A stretch of 64,000 bases of DNA from Stieleria neptunia (GTDB lineage: Bacteria; Planctomycetota; Planctomycetia; Pirellulales; Pirellulaceae): contig NZ_CP037423.1 in the NCBI RefSeq assembly GCF_007754155.1, forward strand, positions 10,226,938 through 10,290,937, read 5' to 3'. Numbering within the stretch: the first letter of the stretch is position 1; each line of letters begins with the position of its first letter. A model generated the notes under the pieces. It was not told the DNA's origin. It did not search any database and saw only the letters and a program-made list of their open reading frames with translations. The translations under genes were made by a program, and so were the position numbers. Of the stretch, positions 9,031 to 17,853 are shown one piece after another.

Positions 9031-9195
9031 ATGAATCCAATTGAGAATGATACTGCGAGGCGAAAACAGTTCATCCCCGAATTCGAGGGCCTGCGCGGAC
9101 TCCTGGCCGCGTGGGTTGTCTTCGGGCACATTCTTCTGTTTTGCGGTTTCATCTATCAAGACGGCTGGTTCGGAATAGTGTTTTCGCCCATTTTG
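9031..9195 (+). pseudogene. Acyltransferase-3 (OafA-like) N-terminal fragment
   Basis: Starts at ATG 9031 with IPEFEGLRGLLAAWVVFGH, the conserved first segment of membrane acyltransferase family 3, including the catalytic-region His of AWVVFGH. About 55 codons later (after GIVFSPIL) the reading frame enters the IS66 remnant and stops at 9222. The remaining ~300 codons are gone. Breakpoint estimated at 9190-9200. Confidence 0.75.
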
Positions 9196-9581
9196 GGTGT
9201 GGTGCCAACCGGTCGACGATGATCATCAGGCTGTTGGCATCGCAGGAAGCAAGCTCGATCTGCGTGCCACAGGGAAAGCGGACAGTGGTGCCGCCGATTT
9301 GGGGACGCGGCTGCTCGATCTGCACGGCAAGAAACGCGTCGCTCTGATCGGCGTCGCCCTGCAGCCTTTGTCGCCATCGATAAAACGATGCGGTGGAGAC
9401 TCCGTGCAAATCGCAAAATTCGGAGACCGCAAGATCGGACTGTTCGTGAAGTTGGATCAGCCGCGACCAACGTTGGCGAACGGCGGGGTCTGGCAAGCGA
9501 ACCATGGAAACCTCCTGGTTACGTGAGTGAAAACCCACCAGCCTACGCCACGCGCCAAGAATGGTTTCCTCGGGCGCTTAC
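9196..9581 (-). mobile_element. IS66-family remnant (right end and tnpA)
   Basis: The right terminus GTAAGCGCCCGAGG (minus strand, ending at 9581) resembles the end of the IS66 at 2570-5930 in its first seven bases. Contains most of a tnpA starting at ATG 9505 (MVRLPDPAVRQRW, helix-turn-helix EFCDLHGVSTASFYRWRQR). The gene loses its last codons at the junction with the acyltransferase fragment, and tnpB and tnpC are absent. A deletion relic, not an active element. Confidence 0.85.
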
Positions 9582-10324
9582 CGCGAAGCGACGGAAGTAC
9601 GACCGGCGGTTGTCTTCTCGCTGCAAAGAATGCTCAGTGATTGACGTACACGTGACGACAATCGGAAAAGGTCACCTCCATGCTCGATCAGTTGCTCGAT
9701 GCCAAGAAAGTCGGCCATCGCGTAATCGTGAACGTCGATTGCGTGATCGTATAGCCATACGCGTGTGTCGCTGTCGAGCAGAGCCAATTTTGGAGCCATC
9801 TGCCAAGCCTTTTGCTCCGACAATGAGATGTCTGCCAACACCAATAGCGGTCGATACTTGCCGCAAGCCTTCAAGGCGTCGGTCACCGACATGGCACGTA
9901 CCGGGCGAAAGCCTGCCTCAACTAGGTCGCCTGCCAACCTCGCGTAATTTTCGTCCCGTGGCTCGACCAAGAATGCAATCGGTCGATGGGGCGCGACGTC
10001 AGACTTTGCTTTTGCATGCGTCTTGGCCAATGGTTTTTCTTGTCGGCGACCGCCCCACTCGACGGTTGGTTGTTCTCTTTCAGTCTCCGGTTTATCCGCG
10101 TTGGTCGATCGAGCAAGCTTGCTGCCGTCCATCAGCTCGGTGACGATGAAGGTTGCCGAGCAATGTGCGCAAGCAATTTCGGTGTCGAGCCATTGCGGTC
10201 GCACCTTGGCTGCGCGACCGCAAGTCGGGCAGCCGACCAAGTGCACGTCATCGAGTTCTTTACAGAGAGAGGTCGCTTGATTCGAGTAGGTCATTTCTTG
10301 CATCAACATCGTTATTCCATCCAT
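9578..10324 (-). CDS. Zinc-ribbon plus receiver-like domain protein, 3' end set by an IS
   Basis: 248 aa. Residues 30-65 form a zinc ribbon (CPTCG...CAHCSATF). After a charged linker (70-115), residues 118-230 resemble a response-regulator receiver domain (IAFLVEPRDENYARLAGDLVEAGF, LLVLADISLSE with the Asp in place of the phosphoacceptor, then a divergent end). Probable cytoplasmic signalling protein, target unknown. The stop TAA at 9578-9580 lies within the terminal bases of the IS66 remnant, so the native C-terminus has been replaced. Two or three Met codons near the start; the first is used here. Confidence 0.65.
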   Translation of the reverse strand: MDGITMLMQEMTYSNQATSLCKELDDVHLVGCPTCGRAAKVRPQWLDTEIACAHCSATFIVTELMDGSKLARSTNADKPETEREQPTVEWGGRRQEKPLAKTHAKAKSDVAPHRPIAFLVEPRDENYARLAGDLVEAGFRPVRAMSVTDALKACGKYRPLLVLADISLSEQKAWQMAPKLALLDSDTRVWLYDHAIDVHDYAMADFLGIEQLIEHGGDLFRLSSRVRQSLSILCSEKTTAGRTSVASR

Positions 10325-10403
10325 GTTTTGGTTTGGTTTGTTGGTATCATTGTTGCGAAAGCCAATCGGTGTTTGAAACCGAAGCCTTCACGAACCTTGC
10401 ACG

Positions 10404-10835
10404 CTACAAACGAAAGCGACAAAACGCGATGCAAAAGGAAACGCCAGGTATCGAGAAGACACTCTGGGTTGATGAAGGCTGAGAATTCGTGACTGATGAT
10501 GGAAGCCACGCCGTCGTTTGATCGACCGAAATATCGAACTGCGGCAATTCAGATTGTGGCTCGATACCTTGATCAGTCGGCAACTGCTGACAACCACAGG
10601 GGCAACGCTTGCCAGGGGCGACAGGGCCGTCGCTGCAGCAGCAATTGCCCGACTCCATGCCATCAAAGCAAGCCATCTCGTCACAGCAAGATTGATCGCT
10701 GGATTCAACAGTGACGCTGGCACGTTGAGGGCAATGCTGGCATCGGCACGTCGATCGCTGAACCGGTTGAACGGAAAACACGACAGCGGCAACCAATGCT
10801 GCAAATTTCATGAGCGTGAAGGGCATTGTGTTCAT
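10404..10835 (-). CDS. Secreted Cys-rich small protein
   Basis: 143 aa with a signal peptide (core FAALVAAVVFSV). The mature N-terminal half is packed with cysteines: CRCQHCPQ, CCDEMACFD, NCCCSDG and CPCGCQQ (about 16 Cys), suited to soft-metal (Cu, Zn, Cd) binding. The C-terminal half is Ser/Gln-rich without motifs. Starts at ATG 10835; ATG 10811 is an alternative. ECF site 2 lies 55 bases upstream. A similar design is seen at 39540-39938. Role in metal capture is inferred from composition and context. Confidence 0.75.
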   Translation of the reverse strand: MNTMPFTLMKFAALVAAVVFSVQPVQRSTCRCQHCPQRASVTVESSDQSCCDEMACFDGMESGNCCCSDGPVAPGKRCPCGCQQLPTDQGIEPQSELPQFDISVDQTTAWLPSSVTNSQPSSTQSVFSIPGVSFCIAFCRFRL

Positions 10836-11161
10836 GGATCAACCGTGATCCCCGTAGGTTCACCATCCTCTCTACGACCAGTTCACACGTTTAGATGCAG
10901 GTCGTGAAAGGTTTCTTCGCAGTAACAGGAAACTTTGTGTTCTTTTTCCATCACCGAATATCTGCAGTGCCACGGCCTGGCCGTGAAGTGAAGTAACGGG
11001 CAAGCAAAATCATCCAATAGGACGCTTGATCAGATGCACGAGAAAACGAATCCTTCACGACCATCTTGAAAATTGCAAACGGTTCCCCTCCACACCAGAT
11101 AGGCGTGGAGATGGACTTGCATGCAAATCGTGAATTTGCGTCACGCGGTAGAGCAGAAAGT
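10836..11161. other. Intergenic region holding ECF site 2
   Basis: Apart from the promoter at 10891-10919 I see no gene. Frames here mirror the neighbouring genes or lack any coding character. Confidence 0.5.
10891..10919 (-). promoter_or_regulatory. ECF-type promoter site 2
   Basis: Minus strand: CGAAGAAA, 13 bases, GCATCTAA. Drives the Cys-rich gene ending at 10404. Confidence 0.75.
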
Positions 11162-11473
11162 TCACCGACTGCAATTCGAGGCTCGATAGTTTGCCGCGAT
11201 ATAGGGCGACGCAATCGAGGGCACACCAACCGCCATGCTGTTTCGCTGAACCTGTCGAGGCAGGAAGGTGTAGCGTGGTGTTGGCACATAATACGTGGGT
11301 GGCTGCCTAACAATCGTCCTCGATCGTGGTCGGTAATTGGCGGGCCGATCCACCGGGAAACCATTGTCATCCGACTTCCCCGGCCAGTACGAATCAGGCT
11401 GGTCCGCCGTGGCGATCGAAAGCGTAAACAGGAGTGCAAAAACGACGAGCAATGCACGGTTTGGAGTCTTCAT
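11162..11473 (-). CDS. Small secreted protein, unrecognised
   Basis: 103 aa. Start ATG 11473 is preceded by AAGGAGAGCCGTG, one of the better ribosome binding sites in the window, and opens a signal peptide (ALLVVFALLFTLSIATA). The mature part is Pro/Tyr/Arg-rich (RQPPTYYVPTPRYTFLPRQ) with one Cys near the end. No family recognised. ECF site 12 lies 68 bases upstream, so it probably belongs to the same regulon as its neighbours. Divergent from the electron-transfer operon at 11771. Confidence 0.65.
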   Translation of the reverse strand: MKTPNRALLVVFALLFTLSIATADQPDSYWPGKSDDNGFPVDRPANYRPRSRTIVRQPPTYYVPTPRYTFLPRQVQRNSMAVGVPSIASPYIAANYRASNCSR

Positions 11474-11541
11474 CACGGCTCTCCTTGAGTAAAGCGTGAG
11501 CAAACGGTTGACGCCAACAACGTGTTCGCGTCTCCAACCCT

Positions 11542-11570
11542 TTCGATGCTCCATGCCACGCTGTTCTTCA
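11542..11570 (-). promoter_or_regulatory. ECF-type promoter site 12
   Basis: Minus strand: TGAAGAAC, 13 bases, GCATCGAA. Upstream of the small secreted protein at 11162-11473. Forms a divergent pair with site 3. Confidence 0.7.
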
Positions 11571-11662
11571 TTCAGGGCAGATGATTTTCCTTTACTGGAA
11601 TGCTTTTGGTTTCATGGCCACGTCGGATTTTGCTGACAAGCCGCGAAAACTCCCGCGAATCG

Positions 11663-11691
11663 TGAAGATACGTGGAGTTCGGAGCATCCAA
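11663..11691 (+). promoter_or_regulatory. ECF-type promoter site 3
   Basis: TGAAGATA, 13 bases, GCATCCAA. 79 bases before the first gene of the electron-transfer operon. Confidence 0.7.
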
Positions 11692-11770
11692 CGGCATATG
11701 GCCGTCTGACGATCTTAGCTGCCCCGTTGCAATACAGACCGCATGCACTGACTATTCGAGGGAAACAGGA

Positions 11771-13801
11771 ATGAAATTGAGCCTTGTCCCAGCATTCGTA
11801 CTCGGATTGATAGCTCTGACGCCCCTGACAGCGAGCGCACAGATTTCCCCCGAAGAGCATGCCAGCCACCATCCGGAAGAAGCCGCCGCTGACGGAGCCG
11901 ATTCGGGGATGGGGAAAGGTCCGAAAGGAATGGGCGGCATGGGGAAAGGCGGGCCGCCCGAAGGTGCCGGGCCAGACATGATGGGTGGTGGAGGCGGAAT
12001 GATGGGAGGAGGCAAAGGCGGTGGCATGATGGGTGGTGGCGGCATGGGCGGCATGATGGAAAAGATGGGTGCGCCCAAACCCAAAGACCTCTATCCTTCG
12101 CTGATGGAGTTGCCCGATTTGCCGATGGAGCGTCGCGGCGAACTTGAACAGGAGGCTCACCAGCGGATGATTGCGGGCACGCGAGTGCTCAGTGAAGGCT
12201 TTGACCAACTATCGACGTCCGCCGGAAGCGATGATTTTGCCGCGATGCAAGCAGCGACGGACAAAATTCGCGAGGGACTTGGTGACTTCGAGAGTGGTTT
12301 GGCTGCGCATCGAGCACTCCGCGAGGGCAAAGCTCCGCGAAACGTTGCCCTGCAGTGGTTCAAGAGCGAGATGAATCTGAGCGACGCAGCTCCGGTGGCA
12401 TCTTCCAATGCCATGCTGTGGGGGATGACTCCCTTTCATTCCATCGTAATGGCAATCTTAGTGCTCTTTGCCGCCGCAATGATCTGGATGTACTTCTTCA
12501 AAATGCGCCGCGCCGCCACGTTGCTCGACAAGCTCGCTGTGGCTGGTGGTGGAGTTGGGAGTGAAGAAGTGGAGGAGCCTGGGAGTCAGGGAGTCAGGGA
12601 GAAAGCAACAGTATCCAGCTCCCAATCTCCCCCGCTCCCAGACTCCCCGTCTCCCACCTCCCCATCTCCCTCAAGCGACTGCTGCGATACGGACGATGGC
12701 TGCGAAACCGAAACAGCCGCTGAGGAAATCAACACCGGTGGCTTGCTTCCGGTGGCCAAGAAAAAACTCTGCCGCTTGCGCGTCGCCAAGATCATTCAGG
12801 AAACCGATGACGTCAAAACCTTTCGTCTGGTAGCCTGTCACGGTGGCGGCATTCCCTTCAGTTACTTGCCCGGTCAGTTCCTAACGTTCACCCTGCCCGT
12901 TGCCGAAAAACCGATCAAACGCAGCTATACGATTTCGTCTTCACCCACGCAGGGATACTACTGCGAAGTTACGGTGAAACGTGAAGACAATGGTGCTGGC
13001 TCGCGATATCTTCACGATCACGTGAACGTTGGCGATACGCTGGAGGTCAAAGCACCCAGTGGGCGATTCATATTCTCTGGAAAAGAATCAGACCAGATTG
13101 TGTTGATCTCCGGAGGCGTCGGGATCACGCCGATGATGAGCATCACACGCGCGCTAACTGACATGGCTTGGCCGGGTGAAATTCATTTCATCGCAGCTTG
13201 TCGTGATCCTGAGCACTTCATCTTTGAATCCGAACTCAAACGACTCCACGACGAGTTCGACAATTTGCATGTCCATGTGGCAATGAGTCGGATTGAAAAA
13301 GACGCTAACGGGTACACAAGCGGTCGGCTGACCAAAGAAAGGCTAGCCGAATGGGTTCCGAAAATCGCGTCGAAACGCATCCACATTTGTGGTGCGCCTG
13401 CGATGATGGAAGCGACCAAGGCAATGCTGTCTGATTTGGGCGTCTCTGCAGAGAACATCCACTCCGAGAATTTCGGTTCGGCTCAAAAGCCGAAAGCAAA
13501 AGTCGTCGAGAAGCCGAAAGCTCGCCAGCTGGTAGCGACGGGGGCCAAGGTGACTTTTGCCACGTCGAATAAGTCCACTGCAATGGGGAAAGAAGAAACG
13601 ATTCTCGAAGCGTCTGAGCGAATTGGTGTCGACATTGACTACTCGTGTCGCGTCGGCACTTGCGGCGAATGTCGCGTGAAGCTGCTCTCAGGGGACGTTT
13701 CGATGGAAGTCGACGATGGATTGGAACCGGAGGACAAGCAAGCCGGGATGATCTTGGCGTGTCAGGCGAAATCGAATCAGGATGTGAGCGTGGACGCATA
13801 G
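11771..13801 (+). CDS. Membrane NAD(P)H:acceptor reductase with Met-rich head, FAD/NAD and 2Fe-2S domains
   Basis: 676 aa from ATG 11771, which starts a clear signal peptide (1-23). Order: Met/Gly-rich periplasmic stretch (45-100), helical segment (105-205), transmembrane helix (222-243), linker (255-325, partly encoded by a G-rich repeat), ferredoxin-reductase FAD domain (333-435; RSYTISSSP), NAD domain (441-590; SGGVGITPMMS and ICGAPAMM), and a plant-type 2Fe-2S domain with C626, C631, C634 and C664. It should pass electrons from NAD(P)H to a membrane acceptor, presumably the haem protein encoded two bases downstream. The fusion of a Met-rich extracytoplasmic head to a cytoplasmic reductase is unusual. 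Preceded by ECF site 3. Confidence 0.88.
   Translation: MKLSLVPAFVLGLIALTPLTASAQISPEEHASHHPEEAAADGADSGMGKGPKGMGGMGKGGPPEGAGPDMMGGGGGMMGGGKGGGMMGGGGMGGMMEKMGAPKPKDLYPSLMELPDLPMERRGELEQEAHQRMIAGTRVLSEGFDQLSTSAGSDDFAAMQAATDKIREGLGDFESGLAAHRALREGKAPRNVALQWFKSEMNLSDAAPVASSNAMLWGMTPFHSIVMAILVLFAAAMIWMYFFKMRRAATLLDKLAVAGGGVGSEEVEEPGSQGVREKATVSSSQSPPLPDSPSPTSPSPSSDCCDTDDGCETETAAEEINTGGLLPVAKKKLCRLRVAKIIQETDDVKTFRLVACHGGGIPFSYLPGQFLTFTLPVAEKPIKRSYTISSSPTQGYYCEVTVKREDNGAGSRYLHDHVNVGDTLEVKAPSGRFIFSGKESDQIVLISGGVGITPMMSITRALTDMAWPGEIHFIAACRDPEHFIFESELKRLHDEFDNLHVHVAMSRIEKDANGYTSGRLTKERLAEWVPKIASKRIHICGAPAMMEATKAMLSDLGVSAENIHSENFGSAQKPKAKVVEKPKARQLVATGAKVTFATSNKSTAMGKEETILEASERIGVDIDYSCRVGTCGECRVKLLSGDVSMEVDDGLEPEDKQAGMILACQAKSNQDVSVDA
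12551..12671. repeat. G-rich dispersed repeat inside a reading frame
   Basis: Composed of GGGAGT/CTGGGAG units followed by the complementary CTCCCAGACTCCCC-type units, forming an imperfect palindrome. It stays in frame and encodes a Glu/Gly then Ser/Pro-rich linker (residues 263-301) of the reductase. Confidence 0.75.
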
Positions 13802-13803
13802 GG

Positions 13804-14568
13804 ATGAAAGAACGCGAAAAGATAGTCGTCACGGCTCTTGTTATGCTGATGCTTTTGGCATGGCTAGGATTTCCACTGCATCACTCGCATCGCTTTGCCG
13901 GAAGTTTTTGGGGCGGCGTCTTTGGCGTTACCGGTGCGGTGCTAATGCTTGTTCCCTTGGCCTACTTGATCATCAAACGCAACAAGAAGCTGAAGCAAGC
14001 GGTTACCAAGCATGTCTCCATGCGAACGCTGTTGGCTTGGCACATCTACGCGGGCGTTCTGGGGCCGATTTTGGTGATCGTCCATAGCGGTCACAAGTAC
14101 GACAGTCCGCTCGGAATTGCGTTGACCGCCATGACCTTGCTGGTCGTTGTCAGCGGATTCATCGGGCGATATTTGATGTCGGGATTCGCCAAAGAGATCA
14201 AGGCGAAGAAGGCGATGTTGTCCGATTTGGAAACCGCATACGATCAGAGCGTGGTCGAATTGAGCTCGGACCCTGTGACCACTCGCAGCCTTCGTCCGTT
14301 TGCGGGTTTCTTTACCCGTTTATCAGCGAGCTTCTTTCTATCCGAACCGCAGCAAGAGTCTCGCAGGGCAACTCGTGACGCACTGACTTTGGTTCGACTT
14401 GCCGAGTCGATCGCGGATGTCGAGTACGCGATCGCAACTCACGAGGATTTCAAAAAATGGTTCGGGAAGTGGCTGAAGTTTCACATTGTGATTTCCTTCG
14501 CTCTGTATGGGCTCATGTTCGTTCACGTGTACTACGCGGTCTACTTCGGCTTGCGGTGGTTTGAATAG
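13804..14568 (+). CDS. Multi-spanning membrane protein, probable haem-b electron carrier
   Basis: 254 aa from ATG 13804, two bases after the preceding stop. Four hydrophobic segments: about 8-28, 36-56, 76-112 and 222-248. Conserved-looking histidines sit at membrane positions (HHSH near 26-29, WHIYAGVLGPILVIVHSGH around 80-97, FHIVISFALYGLMFVHVYY near the C-terminus), the pattern of a bis-His b-type cytochrome or ferric-reductase-like protein. A charged helical loop (about 130-205) faces one side. I infer that it relays electrons from the flavin/2Fe-2S reductase to the multihaem cytochrome downstream. No precise family named. Confidence 0.75.
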   Translation: MKEREKIVVTALVMLMLLAWLGFPLHHSHRFAGSFWGGVFGVTGAVLMLVPLAYLIIKRNKKLKQAVTKHVSMRTLLAWHIYAGVLGPILVIVHSGHKYDSPLGIALTAMTLLVVVSGFIGRYLMSGFAKEIKAKKAMLSDLETAYDQSVVELSSDPVTTRSLRPFAGFFTRLSASFFLSEPQQESRRATRDALTLVRLAESIADVEYAIATHEDFKKWFGKWLKFHIVISFALYGLMFVHVYYAVYFGLRWFE

Positions 14569-14580
14569 TAAACGGTTTTC

Positions 14581-15366
14581 ATGAAACGCAATCTAATCAT
14601 CTTCGTTGTCATCACGACTGTGATTTCAGTGACCTACGCGATGGGGCTGATCCCAACGGCCGCTACCGAATCGGTTTCAAAGGTCCTGCATCATTCCGTC
14701 AACCCAGGGACGCTTTCGGCGGCTCACGCGAACTTGGGCGACAACTGCCAAGCCTGCCATACGCCGGTCATGGGTGTGGATACGGTTAAGTGCATCATGT
14801 GTCATGCCAACAACGAATCCATCTTGCAACGGCAACCGACTGCATTCCACGCCAGCGTGGGGACGTGCAAGGAGTGTCATCAAGAGCATCGCGGACTCGA
14901 CGCCAATCTATCCGAGATGGATCACTCGTTGCTGACATCCATCGGCCTCAAAGCGTTGGAGGATGCCGAGCCTGGCAGTGAGGAGCAAGCGGCCCGAATC
15001 GGTCTGGCCGACAAACTCAAATTTGCCAACGCACCTCATGAGCGGATCACATTGCAAGAATCAGTGCTTGATTGCAAGTCTTGTCATTCCAACGACGACC
15101 AACACCAGGGGTTGTTCGGAAACGATTGTGCGCAGTGCCACGCAACCGATCGTTGGACGATTCCCGAATACAAGCACCCCTCAACCAGTTCGACCGACTG
15201 CAACCAATGCCATCAAGCACCGCCGAGCCACTACATGATGCACTTCAAGATGATCTCGGCAAAGGTCGCGGGTAAGCCTCACGCCCGAGTCGAGCAATGT
15301 CACCAGTGTCACCAAACGACGAGCTGGAACGATATCAAGCGGGCCGGTTGGTACAAGCATCATTGA
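14581..15366 (+). CDS. Seven-haem periplasmic cytochrome c
   Basis: 261 aa. N-terminal signal peptide or anchor (residues 4-24). Seven CxxCH haem sites: CQACH, CIMCH, CKECH, CKSCH, CAQCH, CNQCH and CHQCH, with additional histidines available as distal ligands, resembling class III/cytochrome c7-type modules. Third gene of the operon, 12 bases after the membrane protein. Together they form a plausible path NAD(P)H, FAD, 2Fe-2S, haem b, multihaem c, delivering electrons to the periplasm. The final acceptor (metal ion, oxygen species or another carrier) cannot be read from sequence. Confidence 0.9.
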   Translation: MKRNLIIFVVITTVISVTYAMGLIPTAATESVSKVLHHSVNPGTLSAAHANLGDNCQACHTPVMGVDTVKCIMCHANNESILQRQPTAFHASVGTCKECHQEHRGLDANLSEMDHSLLTSIGLKALEDAEPGSEEQAARIGLADKLKFANAPHERITLQESVLDCKSCHSNDDQHQGLFGNDCAQCHATDRWTIPEYKHPSTSSTDCNQCHQAPPSHYMMHFKMISAKVAGKPHARVEQCHQCHQTTSWNDIKRAGWYKHH

Positions 15367-15370
15367 GGGA

Positions 15371-15430
15371 GTGGGAGACCAGGAGATGGGGAGTCTGGGA
15401 GAGCTAAAACTCCGTGTCTCCCAGACTCCC
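15371..15430. repeat. G-rich palindromic dispersed repeat
   Basis: Begins right after the cytochrome stop. The arms GGGAGTCTGGGAGA (15388-15402) and TCTCCCAGACTCCC (15417-15430) are perfect complements around a 14-base loop, so it could also act as a transcript end. Confidence 0.8.
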
Positions 15431-15586
15431 GCGTATTCAGCACAAACTCGACATCGGCATCGCCTTGGTTTTGAAGTGTTGGTACTCTTGCGAGACCATT
15501 CGTTGGCCCACGTACGTTCGCCTAAGATTGCGTTTCGGTGCCGACTCGCTCGTCAATGCGAAACTGGGATAAAAAGGGAGGCAAGC

Positions 15587-16300
15587 GTGGACATAGGCGG
15601 AAACATCCCAAAGACGATCTATGTGTTTGTTATAAACATGATGTTTCTTTGCAGCGGCTGTGCAAGGCCAATCGGGCAACCGACCCTACCGCCATTTGGA
15701 CCACCGATTATCGGGCAGCCGATTTCACCGCCCACCGGGCGACCCATTGGACAGCCGATCTCAAATCCGATCGGGCCACCTGTGGATGGAATCTTTTCGC
15801 TATCCGGTTCAGCGACCCAACAGGCCACAGTCAGAACGGCTCTGTCACGCTGCACGTTCCCGTTCGACCGTCTAAGACCGGGACTCCAACGGGCGGGACT
15901 CCGCTCCATTGACATCTTTTGGGAGCCAACGGATGAAGAGTCGCTGGGATGGGCATCCACCGGCGGCCAAATTGGGATCAGCAATTCCATCGACGGCCTG
16001 CAGGCGGAGCGCACTGTGATTCTAGAACTGGGGCATGCTGTGGACTTCTTTTACCTGACTCCGGAAATGCGCAAGTCGATTATCAGGCTCTGGCATCCAG
16101 ACATCCCCGATAACCACCAGTGGTTCGGTTCCACCGCGTACTGGGACCAAAACGGAGAAGCCTTTAGTACGCTGTTTCTCTGGGCCTTCGCTGACGAAGA
16201 GTTGTGGATTGACGCCGGCTATTCACACAAACCTTCGGCCGAGCTTGCGTCTGAGCTGAGGGCAATTTTGCTCCCAGAAACAGTTGTCAATTGGCAGTAA
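15587..16300 (+). CDS. Putative lipoprotein with defective zinc-peptidase motif
   Basis: 237 aa. Start GTG 15587 chosen because AGGGAGG lies six bases upstream and the protein then opens with a lipoprotein signal (YVFVINMMFLCSGC). Next come Pro/Gly repeats of the RPIGQP type (residues 25-65) and a domain with ILELGHAVDFF and GEAFSTLFLWAF. This resembles a gluzincin peptidase (HExxH plus downstream Glu), but the first His is Leu, so catalysis is doubtful. Probably a cell-surface binding protein or decayed peptidase. Identity otherwise unknown. Confidence 0.6.
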   Translation: MDIGGNIPKTIYVFVINMMFLCSGCARPIGQPTLPPFGPPIIGQPISPPTGRPIGQPISNPIGPPVDGIFSLSGSATQQATVRTALSRCTFPFDRLRPGLQRAGLRSIDIFWEPTDEESLGWASTGGQIGISNSIDGLQAERTVILELGHAVDFFYLTPEMRKSIIRLWHPDIPDNHQWFGSTAYWDQNGEAFSTLFLWAFADEELWIDAGYSHKPSAELASELRAILLPETVVNWQ

Positions 16301-16348
16301 GGCAAACGCCTCCGCAAGCGACGGTTCTGTTGAGCATTGAAAGTGGCG

Positions 16349-17812
16349 TCACGACTGATGCATTTCGTGCATCGGCATGTTCTTCCCGTGCGGATCCCAG
16401 GGTGTACTGGTGTTCGGAGGAATCGGTTCGCCAGTGTTCATCAATTTGTCGTACAGTTCCGGCGGCAATACGCGCAGCACCGAGAAAAGACCTTTGACGC
16501 CTTTGTACCAGCCGTCTCGCATCCCATGCGTTTCTCGGCGAGACGTGATCTTTTTCATGTCCTCCATGGTCATTTTCATGGCGTACTCATTGTCGCCCTC
16601 TGGCATCGTTTTCATGCCATCCATCTTCATCCCGTCCATGCCCTCCATCTTCATACTGGACATGCCTTTCATGATTTGTGGATAGCCGGGCACTTGGAAG
16701 CCAGGATCATTTTCCTTTTGCCGAATGATCGGGCCTACCTGGGAAGTCATGTGGTTCATCATGTGATGGAACATGTGACAATGAAGCACCCAGTCACCAG
16801 GATTGTTGGCGATAAACTCGACATCGCGGGACTGTGCCACACCCACGACGACATTGTTGCTGGGAATCCATGCTGAATCGGGAATTCGTCCACCTTCGGT
16901 CCCGGTGATCCAAAACGTGTGACCATGCAAATGCATCGGATGCTGGTGCAATGTGCTGAAATTAATGAATCGGATGCGAACCCGTTCGCCCAATTTGCAG
17001 ACGAGTGGAGTGGTGTAGGGTCCGCTACGACCGTTGAGCGTCAGAAAGTTCCAGTCCATTGCGTTGGAGTTGGGGACCGTTGCGTTGGGCAGGATCGAGA
17101 ATTGCTGTGCGACCAGGACGAAGTCGCGGTCAACAGCAGGTGTGTGCGCGACCTTCGGGTGGATAATGAATGGCACGACCATACCAACGGCTTCTTGCAT
17201 CGCGACGTGCGGGTGCAGGAAGTAGCTACCTTCTTGGTGCACGTCAAATTCATACACGAATGTTTCACCGGGCTTGACGTAGTCCTGAGTCACCGCCGGG
17301 ATGCCGTCCATGCTGACTGGTAATTCGAGTCCGTGAGGATGCAGCGTCGTCTCTTCCGGTAAGTCGTTGCGAAATACGATCCGCACGCGTTCGCCCTGCG
17401 TCATCTCCAGGACCGGACCGGGAAAGAGATCGTTGTAGCCATAGGCATCCATCCAAATTCCGGGTAGCAACTCGCGTCGCGCCGGCGTTGCCCGAAGATG
17501 GAATTCGCGTGCTCCACGGACCATCTTTCCGCTCATCTTTTGCAAGTCGGGTGCAATCACTTCAACCGCTGGCAGGTTCGGATCGCGGTATCCAGGGACA
17601 AGTTTTCCACGATCGGTCGGGCTGCCGATGGGTCCACCCAGTCCAGCCTTCATGCGCGGGAACCCACCACCGCTTTCGTGATCGGCGTGATTCATCTTCA
17701 TCTGACTGGGAGCGGTTGGCTCTTGGCCAGAGACGGCTCCGGCGGCAAAAAGGCCGGCGGTCGCAGCGGCGCCTTGTGCGAGAAAGTTCCGGCGTTCTTC
17801 ATTCTTTCTCAT
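16349..17812 (-). CDS. Multicopper oxidase (CopA/CueO-like) with Met-rich tail
   Basis: 487 aa. Twin-arginine signal RRNFLAQGAAATAG at residues 7-20 predicts folded export. Copper ligands are all present: H158-P-H160, H200-P-H202, H291-P-M-H294-L-H296 and H344-C345-H346 with H350 and M355 completing the type 1 site. After the core, residues 378-425 are Met-rich (MKMEGMDGMKMDGM), a known copper-binding style, and the C-terminus adds MPMHEMHQ. It probably oxidises Cu(I) in the periplasm for copper tolerance. Lies 114 bases downstream of the TolC-like gene on the same strand. Confidence 0.93.
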   Translation of the reverse strand: MRKNEERRNFLAQGAAATAGLFAAGAVSGQEPTAPSQMKMNHADHESGGGFPRMKAGLGGPIGSPTDRGKLVPGYRDPNLPAVEVIAPDLQKMSGKMVRGAREFHLRATPARRELLPGIWMDAYGYNDLFPGPVLEMTQGERVRIVFRNDLPEETTLHPHGLELPVSMDGIPAVTQDYVKPGETFVYEFDVHQEGSYFLHPHVAMQEAVGMVVPFIIHPKVAHTPAVDRDFVLVAQQFSILPNATVPNSNAMDWNFLTLNGRSGPYTTPLVCKLGERVRIRFINFSTLHQHPMHLHGHTFWITGTEGGRIPDSAWIPSNNVVVGVAQSRDVEFIANNPGDWVLHCHMFHHMMNHMTSQVGPIIRQKENDPGFQVPGYPQIMKGMSSMKMEGMDGMKMDGMKTMPEGDNEYAMKMTMEDMKKITSRRETHGMRDGWYKGVKGLFSVLRVLPPELYDKLMNTGEPIPPNTSTPWDPHGKNMPMHEMHQS

Positions 17813-17853
17813 CGCTAATCCCTTCGCGTATTTTGTTGATTCAGTGTATGGAA

